NCBI GenBank assembly: GCA_950022295.1
Contig: OX465600.1
Span: forward strand, 237,047,782 to 237,111,781
Length of the DNA: 64,000 bases
Origin: Bromus sterilis
Lineage: Eukaryota; Streptophyta; Magnoliopsida; Poales; Poaceae
Direction of reading: 5' to 3'
Shown here in pieces: positions 35,001-45,610 of the stretch (the stretch's first letter is position 1; every line of letters begins with the position of its first letter). The notes under the pieces are model-generated. The model searched no databases, was not told the origin of the DNA, and saw only the letters and a list, made by a program, of their open reading frames with translations. The translations under genes and the position numbers were made by a program.

Positions 35001-36114
35001 TATCCTTCGAGGCACTAGGGGCCTCAACATTTTTCTTCGCAGCACTAGCGGTTGCATCCTTTTCCTTCGTGACTGTGGGAGTCACTACTTTCTCGGTGGC
35101 GCTGGGGGCCATGACCTTTTCCTTCAGGTCACTAGGAATTGTGCCTTCAGAAATCTGTCGTCGATACTTTTCACTGACCAAATGTAGAATGCCTAGTTGT
35201 TGAGAAACCTGAGCCTTTTTATGCTCGGGCTGACTGTGAAAGTTCAGGAGCTTAGAATTTGTCAAGTCTTTTTCTTCTTGTTCCTTTTGCTTAGCCAGCC
35301 AATCCTTTCGCTGAATAAGTGTTTCATCATCCTCAGCAACTTGATCTTGCTTTCACTTCGATTTGGCCGAAGGTTTTGGCCGGCGAGCTTGAACTGGTGG
35401 AGCAGAGGAAATAGGTGGATCTGTGACCAAATTGGTCATATCAATTTTTGCTCGAGGAGCCTGGGCAGCTGGCTCCTGGATCCTAATTCCTTTACTGCTA
35501 GGTTTCTTCTTCAGAGGAATGTCCTCGACATCAGCCTCTGTACCAGGGTCTTGATCATCTGAGTTTGCTTCTTCATCGGAGCTTGCATCTGGTGGCGAGA
35601 CAATTACCACCTTTTTCTTTCGCTTGGCTGATTTCTTGCCAGCCTTCGATTTGGCACTTGGGCCAACTTCCTCGGCATCCTCAGCAGCAGCAGCAGCTTC
35701 CTTTCTTGCTTTGGCTTCTTTTCTCTTCTGTGCTCGTGCTAACCGGGCATCAACAAGCTCTTGGAAATCAGCAGGTGTTTTGAGAGCAGTTGGGTGAGTA
35801 TCAGCTGGAGGAGGTGTTCGATTGTCTTTCGTCCACTTGGGCCTTAAAGATTTGACATCTGACCAAGGATTTTTCAAAGCAAACAACCTCTCCCAGCAAG
35901 GAATAAGAGACTTGTACTCATACCAACGAAGAGCTTGAAGCCTTCTAATCTCTTGCAGACTATTTTCTCTCGTACGTTCATCCTCAGAACCTTCAGGCGT
36001 TCTCAATTTCTTTTCGATAATCACATCCTCTGATAATCCTTCAGAGTTGTTGGTGATTCTTGTTCGGCCTCCTACACGCTTGGGTTCTCTGACATTTCCT
36101 TCGTTCCCAGACAT
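32042..36114 (-). pseudogene. Env-position extra ORF of the SIRE-type element (several stops)
   Basis: From ATG at 36114 a single minus-strand frame can be followed to about 33700, then in a shifted frame to the TGA at 32042, about 1350 codons in all. It is broken by TGA at 35353-35355, TGA at 34762-34764, TAA at 34588-34590, TAG at 34516-34518 and a one-base shift near 33700. N-terminal part: basic/acidic, with KAGKKSAKRKKK and EEANSDDQD. Middle: Ala/Lys-rich, then repeated PPPRQ(E/T)T units and a Ser run with acidic residues. C-terminal 535 residues: a compositionally normal, folded-looking domain (WKFDYMIQGQVFHMTIDQFLAI). SIRE-lineage elements have an ORF here often called env-like. I see no clear signal peptide or fusion segment, so the env label is positional only. 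Confidence 0.75.
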
Positions 36115-36760
36115 TTTCCTGCGAAAAGGATAGGTACGAGGGAATATAGGAAAGTTGTGAACAAGTACCAGCAGTTTTCGAAGGAAAACATTTTGAATGC
36201 AGCAAACATATCGAGAGATTTGTCTTGACGCAAGTTTTCATGAAAGTGCTAGGCTAGATTTCCATCGGGTGCAAATCTAACGAAGAACTTGTATGAATTA
36301 ATCGCACAAGTATAAATCTGTCGATACGTTTCTGTAGGATTTGCCTAAGTGAGAAAATCCGAGGGATTTCTTACCTAGTTCAGATGGGGAATCGACTGAA
36401 AACGCTAGAAACAGATTTCCCAAGATTCAATGATCCAAACGGATCAACCAGACCTATGAAAAAGAGAGAAAAACATGAACAAATCTAGAACTCGATGAAC
36501 AGCAAAGATTGGAATCGAGTCTTAGAGCCGTGCATACCCTATCTCGGTGATGTACGGCGACTACGGCGGCACGGATGAAGTTCCTCGTCGACGGGAAGCT
36601 CTCCGGCGACTTCCTTCCGGCAGCTAAGCGGCGAGAGAGTCGACGGCGACGAACAGCACGGCGGCGCGTGAGAGAGAACTTCGGGAGCGGAGAGATGAAG
36701 TTGAGGAAATTGCGATGGCTGAGCCGGTGGGGTGGATCAGTATTTATAGGGGAGGGGTCT
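36115..36760 (-). promoter_or_regulatory. Internal TATA promoter, leader exon and intron for the env-position ORF
   Basis: On the minus strand CCTATAAATA lies at 36741-36750, followed by a CG-rich leader of about 180 bp. A donor GATAGG/GTATGC has its GT at 36537-36536. A 419-bp AT-rich intron ends TTTTCGCAG at 36119, four bases before the ATG at 36114. This is a complete-looking transcription start and splice unit between pol and the last ORF. Long antisense frames in the leader are not genes. Confidence 0.6.
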
Positions 36761-37216
36761 GACAAAACTGGTAGATCTGATCCAACGGCGCAGATTTTGC
36801 GTCTCTCCGCATTCAACGGACGGATTTTGTGGCGGTAATCGTGGGAAATTCCAACGAACCGAAAGAAATTTGCTCCACGTCCGAGACCAAACTCATCGAA
36901 CATCAAGTATTAAAGTAGATAAAAGTTCGATAGATTTTCCTTCGGAATCAATGACATTCGAAGGGAATATTGATCGAGTACAAATATACATGTTCACGAG
37001 AGAAAAGCACAGATGGGGTAGGGATAGAATAGAGGGAAAACAGGGTCTGATGCTTAATCAATCCGAGGAAAAACAGCGATAAAACTCGGAGTGATAAGTG
37101 TATAGGACAACACCAAACGAACAAAAATAAACGAAAAAGAAACACGATAGAAAATTAACGTAAGTAAACAACATAGAGGGAAAAACGTATAATACATAGT
37201 ACCGATAGTTATGATC
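36761..37216. other. Non-coding spacer after SIRE pol
   Basis: About 450 bp lie between the RNase H stop and the internal TATA. The stretch is AT-rich and I see no ORF or repeat of note. Confidence 0.5.
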
Positions 37217-40200
37217 TTACTGCACATTGCGTGAGTCCAAGATGTTCAACTCACACCTTAGTGCACAGAACCTCTTTTCATCCAAGGGCTTCGTAAAGAT
37301 ATCAGCCAATTTATCTTCGGTGCGAACATGGCTGATAACAATATCTTCTCGCTGAACGTGATCTCGAAGAAAATGATGACGTATTTCAATATGCTTCGTT
37401 AGAGAGTGTTGCACTGGATTATGGGAAATTTTGAGAGCACTCTCGTTATCACATAGCAATGGAATTTTCTTCACGAGAATACCATAATCTTTCAGCGTTT
37501 GCTTGATCCACAGAATCTGAGTGCAGCATGAACCGGCAGAAATATACTCGGCTTCAGCCGTAGAAATAGATACGCAATTCTGTTTCTTCGAAGCCCAACA
37601 TACAAGAGATCTACCGAGAAAATGACATGTGCCTGAGGTAGATTTCCTGTCGACTCGATCACCAGCCCAGTCAGAATCAGAATATCCAACGAGATCAAAC
37701 TGGGCACCCTTGGGATACCAAAGTCCCAAAGTTGGTGTATGAGCCAGATATCGAAGAATTCGCTTGACAGCGATATGATGTGATTCTTTCGGGTTTTCCT
37801 GAAAACGAGCACACATACAAACTGATAGCATAATGTCAGGTCTAGATGCACAAAGGTAAAGAAGCGAACCAATCATCGAGCGATATTTCTTCTGATCGAA
37901 TGGTTTGCCCTTCTCATCTGCTTCTAGATGAACATTCGTAGGCATTGGAGTCTTGATAGTTTTGCAACTGACAAGATCAAACTTCGTCAGGCAATCTCTG
38001 AGATACTTCTCTTGACAAATGAAAGTCCCATTCTTTTGTTGACGGATTTGAAGCCCGAGAAAGAACTTCAATTCACCCATCATAGACATTTCATATTTCT
38101 TCGACATCATACGAGCAAATTCTTCGCTAATATCAGGGTTAGTACAGCCAAAAATAATATCATCGACATAAATTTGACACACAAAAAGATCATTTTTGTA
38201 TGCACGAGTAAAAAGAGTCGGATCAGTTGTTCCTGGTTTGAAGCCCTTCTTCAGAAGAAAATCCTTCAGTGTTTCATACCAAGCACGAGGTGCTTGCTTT
38301 AACCCATATAGGGCCTTGTGCAACCTGTACACCTTATCGGGATTCTTCGGGTCTTCAAGACCTGGTGGCTGCATAACATATACTTCTTCTTCGATTTCAC
38401 CGTTAAGAAATGCACTTTTGACATCCATTTGATATAGCAATATACCATTGTAATTGGCAAAAGCAAGCATGATACGAATGGATTCAAGTCGAGCAACTAG
38501 GGCACAAGTCTCACCGAAATCAATACCTTCGATTTGGGTGTAGCCTTGTGCAACCAGTCGAGCTTTATTCCTTACCACAATGCCATCTTCATCTTGCTTG
38601 TTGCGAAAGATCCACTTCGTACCAATGATATTATGCTTCTTGGGATCAAGTCTATCGACAAGGGACCAGACTTTATTTCTCTCGAACTGGTTAAGTTCTT
38701 CGAGCATAGCAGTCATCCAGTCTGAGTCCTTCATGGCTTCATCGAATTTTGATGGTTCTAGCATGGATACAAACGAAAAATTTCCACAGAAGTTAGCTAA
38801 TCGAGTACGAGAACGAGTGGTGGGACGACCTGGTAAACGAATCTCTTCGAGAATTGAGTCGACATCCACTCTTCTTTGAACACGAGGTAAAACTCCTTCA
38901 TCATCTTGTGGATCCGGTTGTTCTTAGGGATCAGCTTGTCCTTCGGGATCAGCTTGTCCTTCGGGATCATTTCCTTCGGGTTCAGCTTGTCCTTCGGGAT
39001 GAGCATTTTCTTCGTTTATGCGTTCTCCTGCGACCTGTGCATCAATTGCTTCAGGATGTTGATCTCCAGCGCCCTGGGCTATGTGTGGGAACATTGGACC
39101 ATCATCATCCCTGTTGGCTTGATGTGCATTTCCTTCGACAGGTCGAATATCTCCAATAGACATGTACCTGATAACTTCATCCAAAGGTGGTTCATCCAGG
39201 TTAAGAGGTAATTGCTCTTTTTGAGAGCCGTTAGTTTCATCAAATCAAACATTTACAGTTTCTACAACTTTGCCAAGATGTGAGTTGTAAACTCTGTAAG
39301 TGTGGGAATTCGAACCATAACCTAGGAGAAAACCTTCGTGAGCCTTTGGGGCAAACTTGGAGCTGTGGTTCATATCTCTGATATAACATGGAGCACCAAA
39401 AACCCTGAGATATGACACATTCGGCTTTTTACCAGTGATGAGTTCATGTGAAGTTTTCTTCAGAAATTTGTGCAGATAAACCTTGTTGATGATATGACAT
39501 GCAGTATTAAGAGCTTCGGCCCAGAACCTGATAGGGCTCTTGTATTCAGCAAGCATTGTTCTGGCCATTTCAATAAGAGTTCGATTCTTTCTCTCGACCA
39601 CACCATTTTGTTGCGGTGTGTAAGAAGCCGAGAATTCATGAGTAAAGCCATATTCATCAAGAAATTCTTCGATATGAGTGTTTTTGAATTCTGTACCATT
39701 ATCACTTCTGATATGCTTGAGAGATAATTCATATTCAGTCTGAGCTCTCTTTGCGAAAGTTTTGAAAATTTCAACAACCTTGCTCTTGTCATCTAGAAAG
39801 AAAACCCAAGTACATCGAGAGAGATCATCAACAATAACCAGACCATACTTGTTACCTCCAAGACTAGCATAATTTTGAGGACCGAATAAATCCATATGAA
39901 GTAATTCAAGAGGACGAGTAGTAGTCATAATGGTTTTTGCTGAGTGATGTTTCTTGGCAATCTTTCCTGCTTCACAGGCATTGCATAGGCGATCTTTATC
40001 AAATTTCACATTATCAATTCCAACGATGTTCTTCTTCGAGATAAGAGTTTGAAGATTTTTCATTCCTGCATGACCAAGACTTCGGTGCCATAACCAACCA
40101 GAAGTGGCTTTGGCCATTAAACATGTGGACACTGCAGGTCCCGAAGAAAAATCAACAATATAAAGATCACCCTTGCGATATCCTTCGAACACGAAGGAAT

Positions 40201-40480
40201 AATCATCCTGTGAAAAGACAACACAACGAGAAGCAGAAAACAGTACAAGCAAACCCATATCACAAAGTTTTGAGAAAGACATAAGATTATATCCTAGAGA
40301 TTGAACAAGCATAACCTTATCGATATGCTTATCTTTCGATATGGCAACCTTACCCAAACCAAGAACTTTTCCTTTGTTGTTGTCACCGAAGGTAATGTAT
40401 CTCTGTGAAGATTCAGTAAGTTTGTCTTCGGTAAACAAATCTTTTTCTCCGGTCATATGATTTGTACATCCACTATCCAT
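37217..40480 (-). pseudogene. SIRE-type pol: protease, integrase, RT, RNase H (two stops)
   Basis: One minus-strand frame runs from 40480 to 37217. It begins in the retropepsin (MDSGCTNHMTG). Next is the GAG-pre-integrase HHCC region (WLWHRSLGHAG, CNACEAGK), the integrase core with D in LLHMDLFGP, D in IRSDNGTEF and E in NGVVERKNR, then RT with YQMDVKSAFLNG and YVDD, and RNase H (SDSDWAGD, STAEAEYI, CDNESA). A TGA at 39245-39247 and a TAA at 38924-38926 flank a linker made of imperfect PEGQADPEGQAEPEGN repeats. The enzymatic domains are otherwise uninterrupted. Gag and pol are in different frames and overlap by 8 bases. Confidence 0.92.
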
Positions 40481-43151
40481 GACCCATTCGGATCCACCGG
40501 AGACATAGCCCTGCAGAAGAATTAGTTCTTATTAACCACCCACAAACGAGAAGGTGACTTAGAAGGCATGGAAGAGCTAGATGGGCAGCAATATTATATC
40601 GAATAGGATTACATTGTCGATCAGGACCATCAAGCACACCATAAATATAATTCCTCGACGAGGGGTTAGAGTATCGATGGGTAACAACAATTTTGGTGTT
40701 ATTGTCACGATGACGATAAAAATTTCTATCGACACGATAGTATTCCTTCTGGGGAACATTTGAAGTAGGCACCAAGGGTTCATTTCTATCCTCGAGAGAA
40801 TAGTAGTGATTCGGTGGTACCGATGATTTTCCCTGCATAGAATGGTTAGGGGGAAGTTTTTCTATGAGAGATTTGCGAACCCAAATCTGTCGCTTATAGA
40901 AACCATTCTTTGGAGGAGTACCAACGAATTCAGCCGACACCTTTTCTTCCTGATCTTTGACAAGCTTATAGTCAGAATCAAGTGATTCATCGACAATGGC
41001 CTTATCAATTTTGCAACTGAAACCTGAAAGGTTAGAAATGTGAATGGGCTTTTCTTTCGCAAGAACACAGACATTTTTAGGATATTGCTCGGGTTCCCCG
41101 TAGGTTCCATCAGGGTTGATTTTCCTTTCGAAGCCAACTCCTTCGTTTCGTGGATTCCTGTGAAGGAGAGCTTTTAGTAGGATATCACATAGGTACTGGT
41201 GTCCCTGCACACTTTTGAACATGCCTGTTTCAAATAAATTTCTCAATCTGAGGAGTTCCTCGGTAATTGTTTCCTCATTCGAGGGGTTAGCATCATCAAT
41301 AACAATAGGTTGATTTCCTTTCGATCTCTCAGAAATAGACTCAATTTTACTTCGTTCCAAACAAGTTAAGTAAGGTGAAGTAGATTCATTTTTAGCTTCT
41401 GAGCCTTGTTGAGCCATGAGAGTGAGATTGACACTTTCCAACTCTTCATTAGCCTCTCTCTGTTTCTCGAGAGCCATTTTCCTTTGAAGGAATTCGTAGG
41501 TTAGCTTCTCGTAGTCCACTGAGAGAAGATCATGAAAAGAGGAAAGGTCGTCATACTTTTCTTTCAGAGCAACATGCTCGTTTGTCAAAGTTTGACCTTT
41601 CTCAATCTCATCGATCAACAAAGTCTCAGATTTTTGAATAGTTTCACTTAGAGAATCTAGTTCATCTTGTTGGATAGAAGCAATTTTGGCAAGTTTAGCA
41701 TAGCTTATCCTAGAGTTACTTTCATAAGCAGATCCATCAGAAGTATCGTAGGAATTCTTGGATGAGGATACCTTAGCCTTGGCCATGAAGCAGTAAGCTG
41801 GAGATTCATCTTCACTGCTTTGGTTGGAGAAGAATGAACTTGAATTCTTGCTCGAGGAAAATGATAGCCCAGCAACACCATCAGATTCAGAACCAGAACC
41901 AGAACCAGATCTTGACGTTGATTCAGCTTCGGAACCGGATGCTTCATCTTCAGAGTTCATATCTTTACCCAGATAGGCTTTGGCATGGTGAGAATTCATT
42001 CGTCGAGAGGAATGTGATTCTGAGGAAGAACTCTCTTGATGCTTGTGATACTTCTTCTTCTTTTCATCATCAGAACCATCTTTCTTGTCTTTTCTGGACT
42101 TCGAATCATATCTCTTCGAATCATATCTCTTCGAATCATAGTTTTTGCTCGATCTGTGTGACTTGCTCGAAGAGATGCTGTGAGAATGCTTTGATTTATG
42201 TTCAATTTCCCAGAGAGGACAATCAGCAATAAAGTGACTTGGCTTCTTGCACTTGTAGCAACAGTTATCTTTCGCTGATGAGTTTCTGGACGATGATCGA
42301 TGCTGTGATGAATTGCTCGAATGTCTTGAAGAGTAGTTTTCCTTCGGTGAAGAGGAGTTCCTTCTCTGAAAGCGGTTGAATCTTCTCATTATCAGTGGCA
42401 GATCTTTTCCAATGTTCTCGGGGTCATCAGAGGCACCACCAGATTCAGAACTGGCTTCAGGAGAGGAGTGATGTGAAGCTTTGGCCTTGAGTGCATGAGA
42501 TTTCCTTCGAGTCCCATTAACATCTCGTTTTTCATCTTCTTCCATCTCGAAGGTATTGAGTCTCTCGAGAATATCAGCGGCAACTAGATCCTTGAAATCA
42601 GTCCTTTCCTTAATCATCAGCACAATGTGATCGAAGGAATCATCAAGGGAACGGAGCAAAGTTCTGACAATGATCCGATTGGTAATGTCTTCGGCACCGA
42701 GGGAAATCAGTTCATTTGACAGCGCAGTGAGTCTGTTGTATATGGAGCTAACTTTTTCTCCCTCGTGCCTCTTGAAACGATAGAACTTGCTTCGAAGGGT
42801 GTCAATACGAGCATCTTTCTGAGTAGAGACACCTTCACCAATCTTCTCGAGATAATCCCAAACACCTTTGGCCGAAGAAATGTTCTTGACCTCATGATAT
42901 TTTTCTGGAATCAGATGATTTTTAATGAAAACCCAGACTTCAACGTCAAGCTCTATCTTCTTTGCCTCTTCGGGAGTGATAGCATTTTTGTCTATGACAG
43001 TTACACCATTCTTGACAACTTCCCAAGCGGCAGAGTTGATAGCCATGATATGTCTCTTCATTTTGTCCTTCCAATAGGGATAGTCCTTCCCATTGAAGAT
43101 AGGAATCGGTTCCCCCGAGCGAACAGTTGCAAACGACATACTTGACAACAC
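40473..43151 (-). CDS. SIRE-type gag polyprotein
   Basis: This long 892-codon frame starts at ATG 43151; ATG 43139 (MSFATVRSG) is the likelier functional start. N-terminal gag domain: PIFNGKDYPYWKDKMKRH, then KGVWDYLEKIG and KVSSIYNRLTALSNEL. A Ser/Lys/Arg-rich region surrounds the CCHC knuckle CYKCKKPSHFIADC. Acidic Ser-rich sequence and a coiled coil (LEKQREANEELE) follow. The last 40 codons before the pol overlap read out of the expected frame: a neighbouring frame contains PSKSPSRLWVVNKN followed by TAA. A one-base shift near 40620 is therefore likely and the true gag stop would be near 40528. Confidence 0.85.
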   Translation of the reverse strand: MLSSMSFATVRSGEPIPIFNGKDYPYWKDKMKRHIMAINSAAWEVVKNGVTVIDKNAITPEEAKKIELDVEVWVFIKNHLIPEKYHEVKNISSAKGVWDYLEKIGEGVSTQKDARIDTLRSKFYRFKRHEGEKVSSIYNRLTALSNELISLGAEDITNRIIVRTLLRSLDDSFDHIVLMIKERTDFKDLVAADILERLNTFEMEEDEKRDVNGTRRKSHALKAKASHHSSPEASSESGGASDDPENIGKDLPLIMRRFNRFQRRNSSSPKENYSSRHSSNSSQHRSSSRNSSAKDNCCYKCKKPSHFIADCPLWEIEHKSKHSHSISSSKSHRSSKNYDSKRYDSKRYDSKSRKDKKDGSDDEKKKKYHKHQESSSSESHSSRRMNSHHAKAYLGKDMNSEDEASGSEAESTSRSGSGSGSESDGVAGLSFSSSKNSSSFFSNQSSEDESPAYCFMAKAKVSSSKNSYDTSDGSAYESNSRISYAKLAKIASIQQDELDSLSETIQKSETLLIDEIEKGQTLTNEHVALKEKYDDLSSFHDLLSVDYEKLTYEFLQRKMALEKQREANEELESVNLTLMAQQGSEAKNESTSPYLTCLERSKIESISERSKGNQPIVIDDANPSNEETITEELLRLRNLFETGMFKSVQGHQYLCDILLKALLHRNPRNEGVGFERKINPDGTYGEPEQYPKNVCVLAKEKPIHISNLSGFSCKIDKAIVDESLDSDYKLVKDQEEKVSAEFVGTPPKNGFYKRQIWVRKSLIEKLPPNHSMQGKSSVPPNHYYSLEDRNEPLVPTSNVPQKEYYRVDRNFYRHRDNNTKIVVTHRYSNPSSRNYIYGVLDGPDRQCNPIRYNIAAHLALPCLLSHLLVCGWLIRTNSSAGLCLRWIRMGHG

Positions 43152-43195
43152 TCCAGGTGGTTAGACCAAAATACGCAGAGCGTAGGGAGTGCCTA

Positions 43196-43208
43196 GCTCT
43201 GATACCAA
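43196..43208 (-). other. Primer binding site of the SIRE-type element
   Basis: TTGGTATCAGAGC on the minus strand directly follows the 5' LTR end GAGCTTTCA. It matches initiator Met tRNA. Confidence 0.9.
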
Positions 43209-43209
43209 T

Positions 43210-44471
43210 TGAAAGCTCAAGAATGATCAGAGGGGGAGGGGTGAATGATCACTTCTAAAAATTCTAAGGAACTTAGAAGGAATTCATGCAAACTTTGAAG
43301 GACTAAAGACATCTCGAAGGTAATACAGTATCGAAGGACTTGCAAGGCTCGAAAGGATAGGGAGCGAAGGAAAACATCGAAGACAAACAGGCAACGAGTA
43401 AATACTTAATGTAAATGCTAGAAAGAAAACGAGCCTGAAACGACGATGTTTGGTAAACCAGTTCACACTCTGCAAAGTGCTACGTCTGGTTGGAGGGACT
43501 GGTGATTGAACACCTGGAGCAAAACTCTCTCCGTCCTATTCTCCACTGCAACAAACTCCTCGAGCTTGTCCAGTTTTCACTCGTGGTAGATGATTCAGGA
43601 CATCTCCGAGACCTTTACAAACTTCCTTCAGCAGCGACATTACTCTTCGACTGCTTGACAGGCGACGCCTAACCGTCTAGGAGACTTGCAGTTCTCCAAG
43701 ATAAAAAGATCGGCTAATCTCGACCTAAGTCTCTATGAATTGCTCAACTCAGCTCAGACTTGGGTTTTACTTTTCTCTCGATGGATCTCTCTTGGGATGC
43801 TCACAGACTTCTGTCTTAGAATCTTCAGTGGAGCAGCCAACCCGAAATGGCGGGTAGGTGCGGGGTATTTATAGTTGGCGATCCAGATGGGTAAAATGAC
43901 TGAAGTGACCCGATGCGACCGCTTGACGCATGTCCACAACGGTCGGAATCCAATCTCCGCAAATTTACTTGAGGAACAAGTAAGCTGACTTACCGAACGA
44001 GTTCTCTCTCGAAGGCAGGAAGTGCGATGACTTTGCCTTCGAGCTATTCACTCGACTCAGTAAGATTTCTCTTGGTAGGCTTTCGTGGGTTTAGGTTGAG
44101 CAGAGAAAATTCAATTCGACTAAGATCTCAACTAGCAAACCCCTCTTGATAGTACGGTTTTTCCTACGACTCAAGAAAACAAAGAGAAACTAGTAAAAAG
44201 ACTACGTCTTCGTCCAGCTTCAGCTTTCTCCTCGTTGCGCTTTTACTCGAGAGAGTCATCTTCTTCGACAGCATTTTTAGGGGTCGTCTTCCTTCAAAGG
44301 TTTCGGTAGATGACTGCAGCTCTGCTGAAGTGAATTGTTCTTCGACCTTCTACTTGCAAACTCCATTCTTTCAAAACCTAAGTATCTGTTTGTACTCGAA
44401 AACAATATTAGTTCCACTTCTGTGTTGTCCAACAATGTCCAAAACCTTCGGGGAAAAAACTTGCTCTTACA
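43210..44471 (-). repeat. 5' LTR of the SIRE-type element
   Basis: This 1262-bp LTR has its TATA box CTATAAATA on the minus strand at 43866-43874, so the transcript would start near 43835. It matches 30225-31490 with a few percent difference. Confidence 0.92.
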
Positions 44472-44476
44472 GTAAC

Positions 44477-44686
44477 TATGAAGCTAAGAAATTTACCCGA
44501 AGACACACCAAATGCACATTTCATTGGGTTCATTTTCAAATTATGTTGCCTGAGGCTTTCAAACACCAAGGCGAGATGCTTTAGATGGTCTCGCTCATGT
44601 TTTGATTTTACAACAATGTCATCAATATAGCATTCGACGATTACATACAACAACCCTTCTAAGATAATTGTCATGGCTCGTTGATA
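44477..44686 (-). pseudogene. Tat pol: central RT segment, cut by CACTA-2
   Basis: The minus-strand frame has YQRAMTIIL, the catalytic motif CYIDDIVVKS and LKMNPMKCAFGV. It breaks off at 44687 where CACTA-2 begins, and continues at 30219 after the SIRE-type element. The upstream RT, protease and gag must lie beyond the right end of CACTA-2. Confidence 0.9.
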
Positions 44687-45000
44687 CACTAGTAGAAAAC
44701 AGGGCTTTGGTTCAGGCCTCTCCAGACCATTAGTCCCGGTTGTGCCACGAACCGAGACCCATGGGGGCATACGTCCCGGTTCGTGCACCCAGGGGGGCGG
44801 TCGGGTCTCGTGCGGCAATGGTCCCGGTTCTTCTGGGGGCATATGTCCCGGTTCTACCCAAGAACCGGGACCAATGCACCTCGCTCCTGGCCCACAAGCA
44901 TTAGTCCCGGTTTGTGGCTCGACCTGGGACTAAAGGCACGCCCACAAGCATTAGTCCAATTTTAGGGTCATTTAGCTCAAAATAAATCATTAAATGCATG
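44687..45000. repeat. CACTA-2 left terminus and subterminal repeats
   Basis: The terminal repeat is followed by repeated GTCCCGGTT(C/T), GAACCGGGACC and ATTAGTCC motifs in both directions. A stub of the 335-bp repeat (TCATTTAGCTCAAAATAAATC) follows at about 44968-45010. Confidence 0.8.
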
Positions 45001-45082
45001 AAAAAGAGCAAATGGTGGCGGCGACGCGGCAAACTTAAAAAATTCAACAACTTAACATCTCAAACCTAGAACATAAAAAAAA

Positions 45083-45501
45083 CTACTCCTCCATGTCGTC
45101 GGAGAAATCGTCTTCGGTGTCGGTGATGATGTCATCCTCCAGTGCTATCCTGCGGGGATCACTGAGGGGCTAGTTGGCGGCGCCTCTGCCAGTTCCTCCT
45201 CCGCCATCGCCTTGGCCGCCCGCCGCTCCTCCCGCCATTCATGACGCTCCTGTCGCCGCTCCACGCTCTCGGCCGCCAGCCTCGTCCAGTGTTCCGCCTC
45301 CTCCGAGGCTTCACGGGGATGGCTCGCGTACCAATCCTGCACGGCACGCTGGTCCTGCTCCAAGGTGAGGCCGAGCACCGCTCGTCAACGATGGAGGCGG
45401 TGGTCCTCTTCAGTGAGGAGGAGCGGCGGATCTGCCATGTCCTCCGCCTCTTCCAAGCTGCGACAGTGGCGGTTATTCATCTCCGCGCGTGGGCGACCGA
45501 G
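45083..45501 (-). pseudogene. AP2/ERF-domain gene in CACTA-2, 3' part
   Basis: This continues the AP2 gene of 56310-56476 in the same frame once the LTR element is ignored. The first residues complete the AP2 domain end (RPRAEMN), then come SLEEAEDMADPP, LTEEDHRLHR and a TGA at 45385-45387. After it the frame stays open to 45145 with DWYASHPREASEEAEHW and an Arg/Glu-rich helix (RRQERHEWREERRAAK). In a one-base-shifted frame an acidic tail (DTEDDFSDDMEE) ends in TAG at 45083-45085. It looks like the original C-terminus, giving one stop and one frameshift in all. Confidence 0.6.
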
Positions 45502-45610
45502 TGACGAGGGGGTGACCCCACGACTCCTACGGATAAACCTACCTGGTGTCCTGGAAGACAGAAGGCCCATGAAGATACAGCCTCGGCCCGCTAATTGGCA
45601 CCGATGTAGG
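45502..45610 (+). repeat. 5' LTR of the small LTR element, first part
   Basis: These 109 bp match 55876-55984 and end with GTAGG, the duplicated target of the Angela-like insertion. The second part is 52282-52609. Confidence 0.88.

Larger units (their letters stand above)
30225..44471 (-). mobile_element. SIRE/Maximus-type Ty1/copia retrotransposon, complete 14.2-kb copy
   Basis: It is flanked by GTAAC (30220-30224 and 44472-44476). Read on the minus strand it starts TGTAAGAGC and ends GAGCTTTCA. Order: 5' LTR (43210-44471), Met-tRNA primer site, gag with a CCHC knuckle, pol (protease, integrase, RT, RNase H), a spacer with its own promoter-like sequence, a long env-position ORF, polypurine tract and 3' LTR (30225-31490). 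Long gag and a large ORF after pol fit the SIRE lineage. In the first 300 LTR bases I count about 7 substitutions and one indel, so it is fairly young. Pol and the last ORF carry stops. Confidence 0.94.
1..44686 (-). mobile_element. Base-layer Tat-lineage Ty3/gypsy retrotransposon (partial, interrupted)
   Basis: This element is the host of the other insertions. Its visible parts are 1-186, 23568-30224 and 44472-44686. Reading on the minus strand from the right it has RT with a YIDD motif, a first RNase H, a second archaeal-type RNase H, integrase without a chromodomain, a tandem-repeat spacer, an antisense plant-mobile-domain gene and further tandem repeats. Dual RNase H plus an antisense extra ORF between pol and the 3' LTR is the known layout of the Tat/Retand/Grande group. 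Both LTRs, gag and protease lie outside the window. The 3' LTR is expected to the left of base 1, and gag beyond the right end of CACTA-2. Three single-base frameshifts in pol make it defective. Confidence 0.8.

Noticed and set aside
36575..36838. Arg-rich plus frame
   Set aside because: It is antisense to the CG-rich leader, with biased composition and no domain.
36454..36906. 150-codon minus frame as a protein gene
   Set aside because: It spans the TATA box and leader of the env-position unit and lacks conserved sequence.
44408..44842. 144-codon minus frame as one gene
   Set aside because: It is a chimera across three elements: CACTA-2, Tat RT and the SIRE-type LTR.
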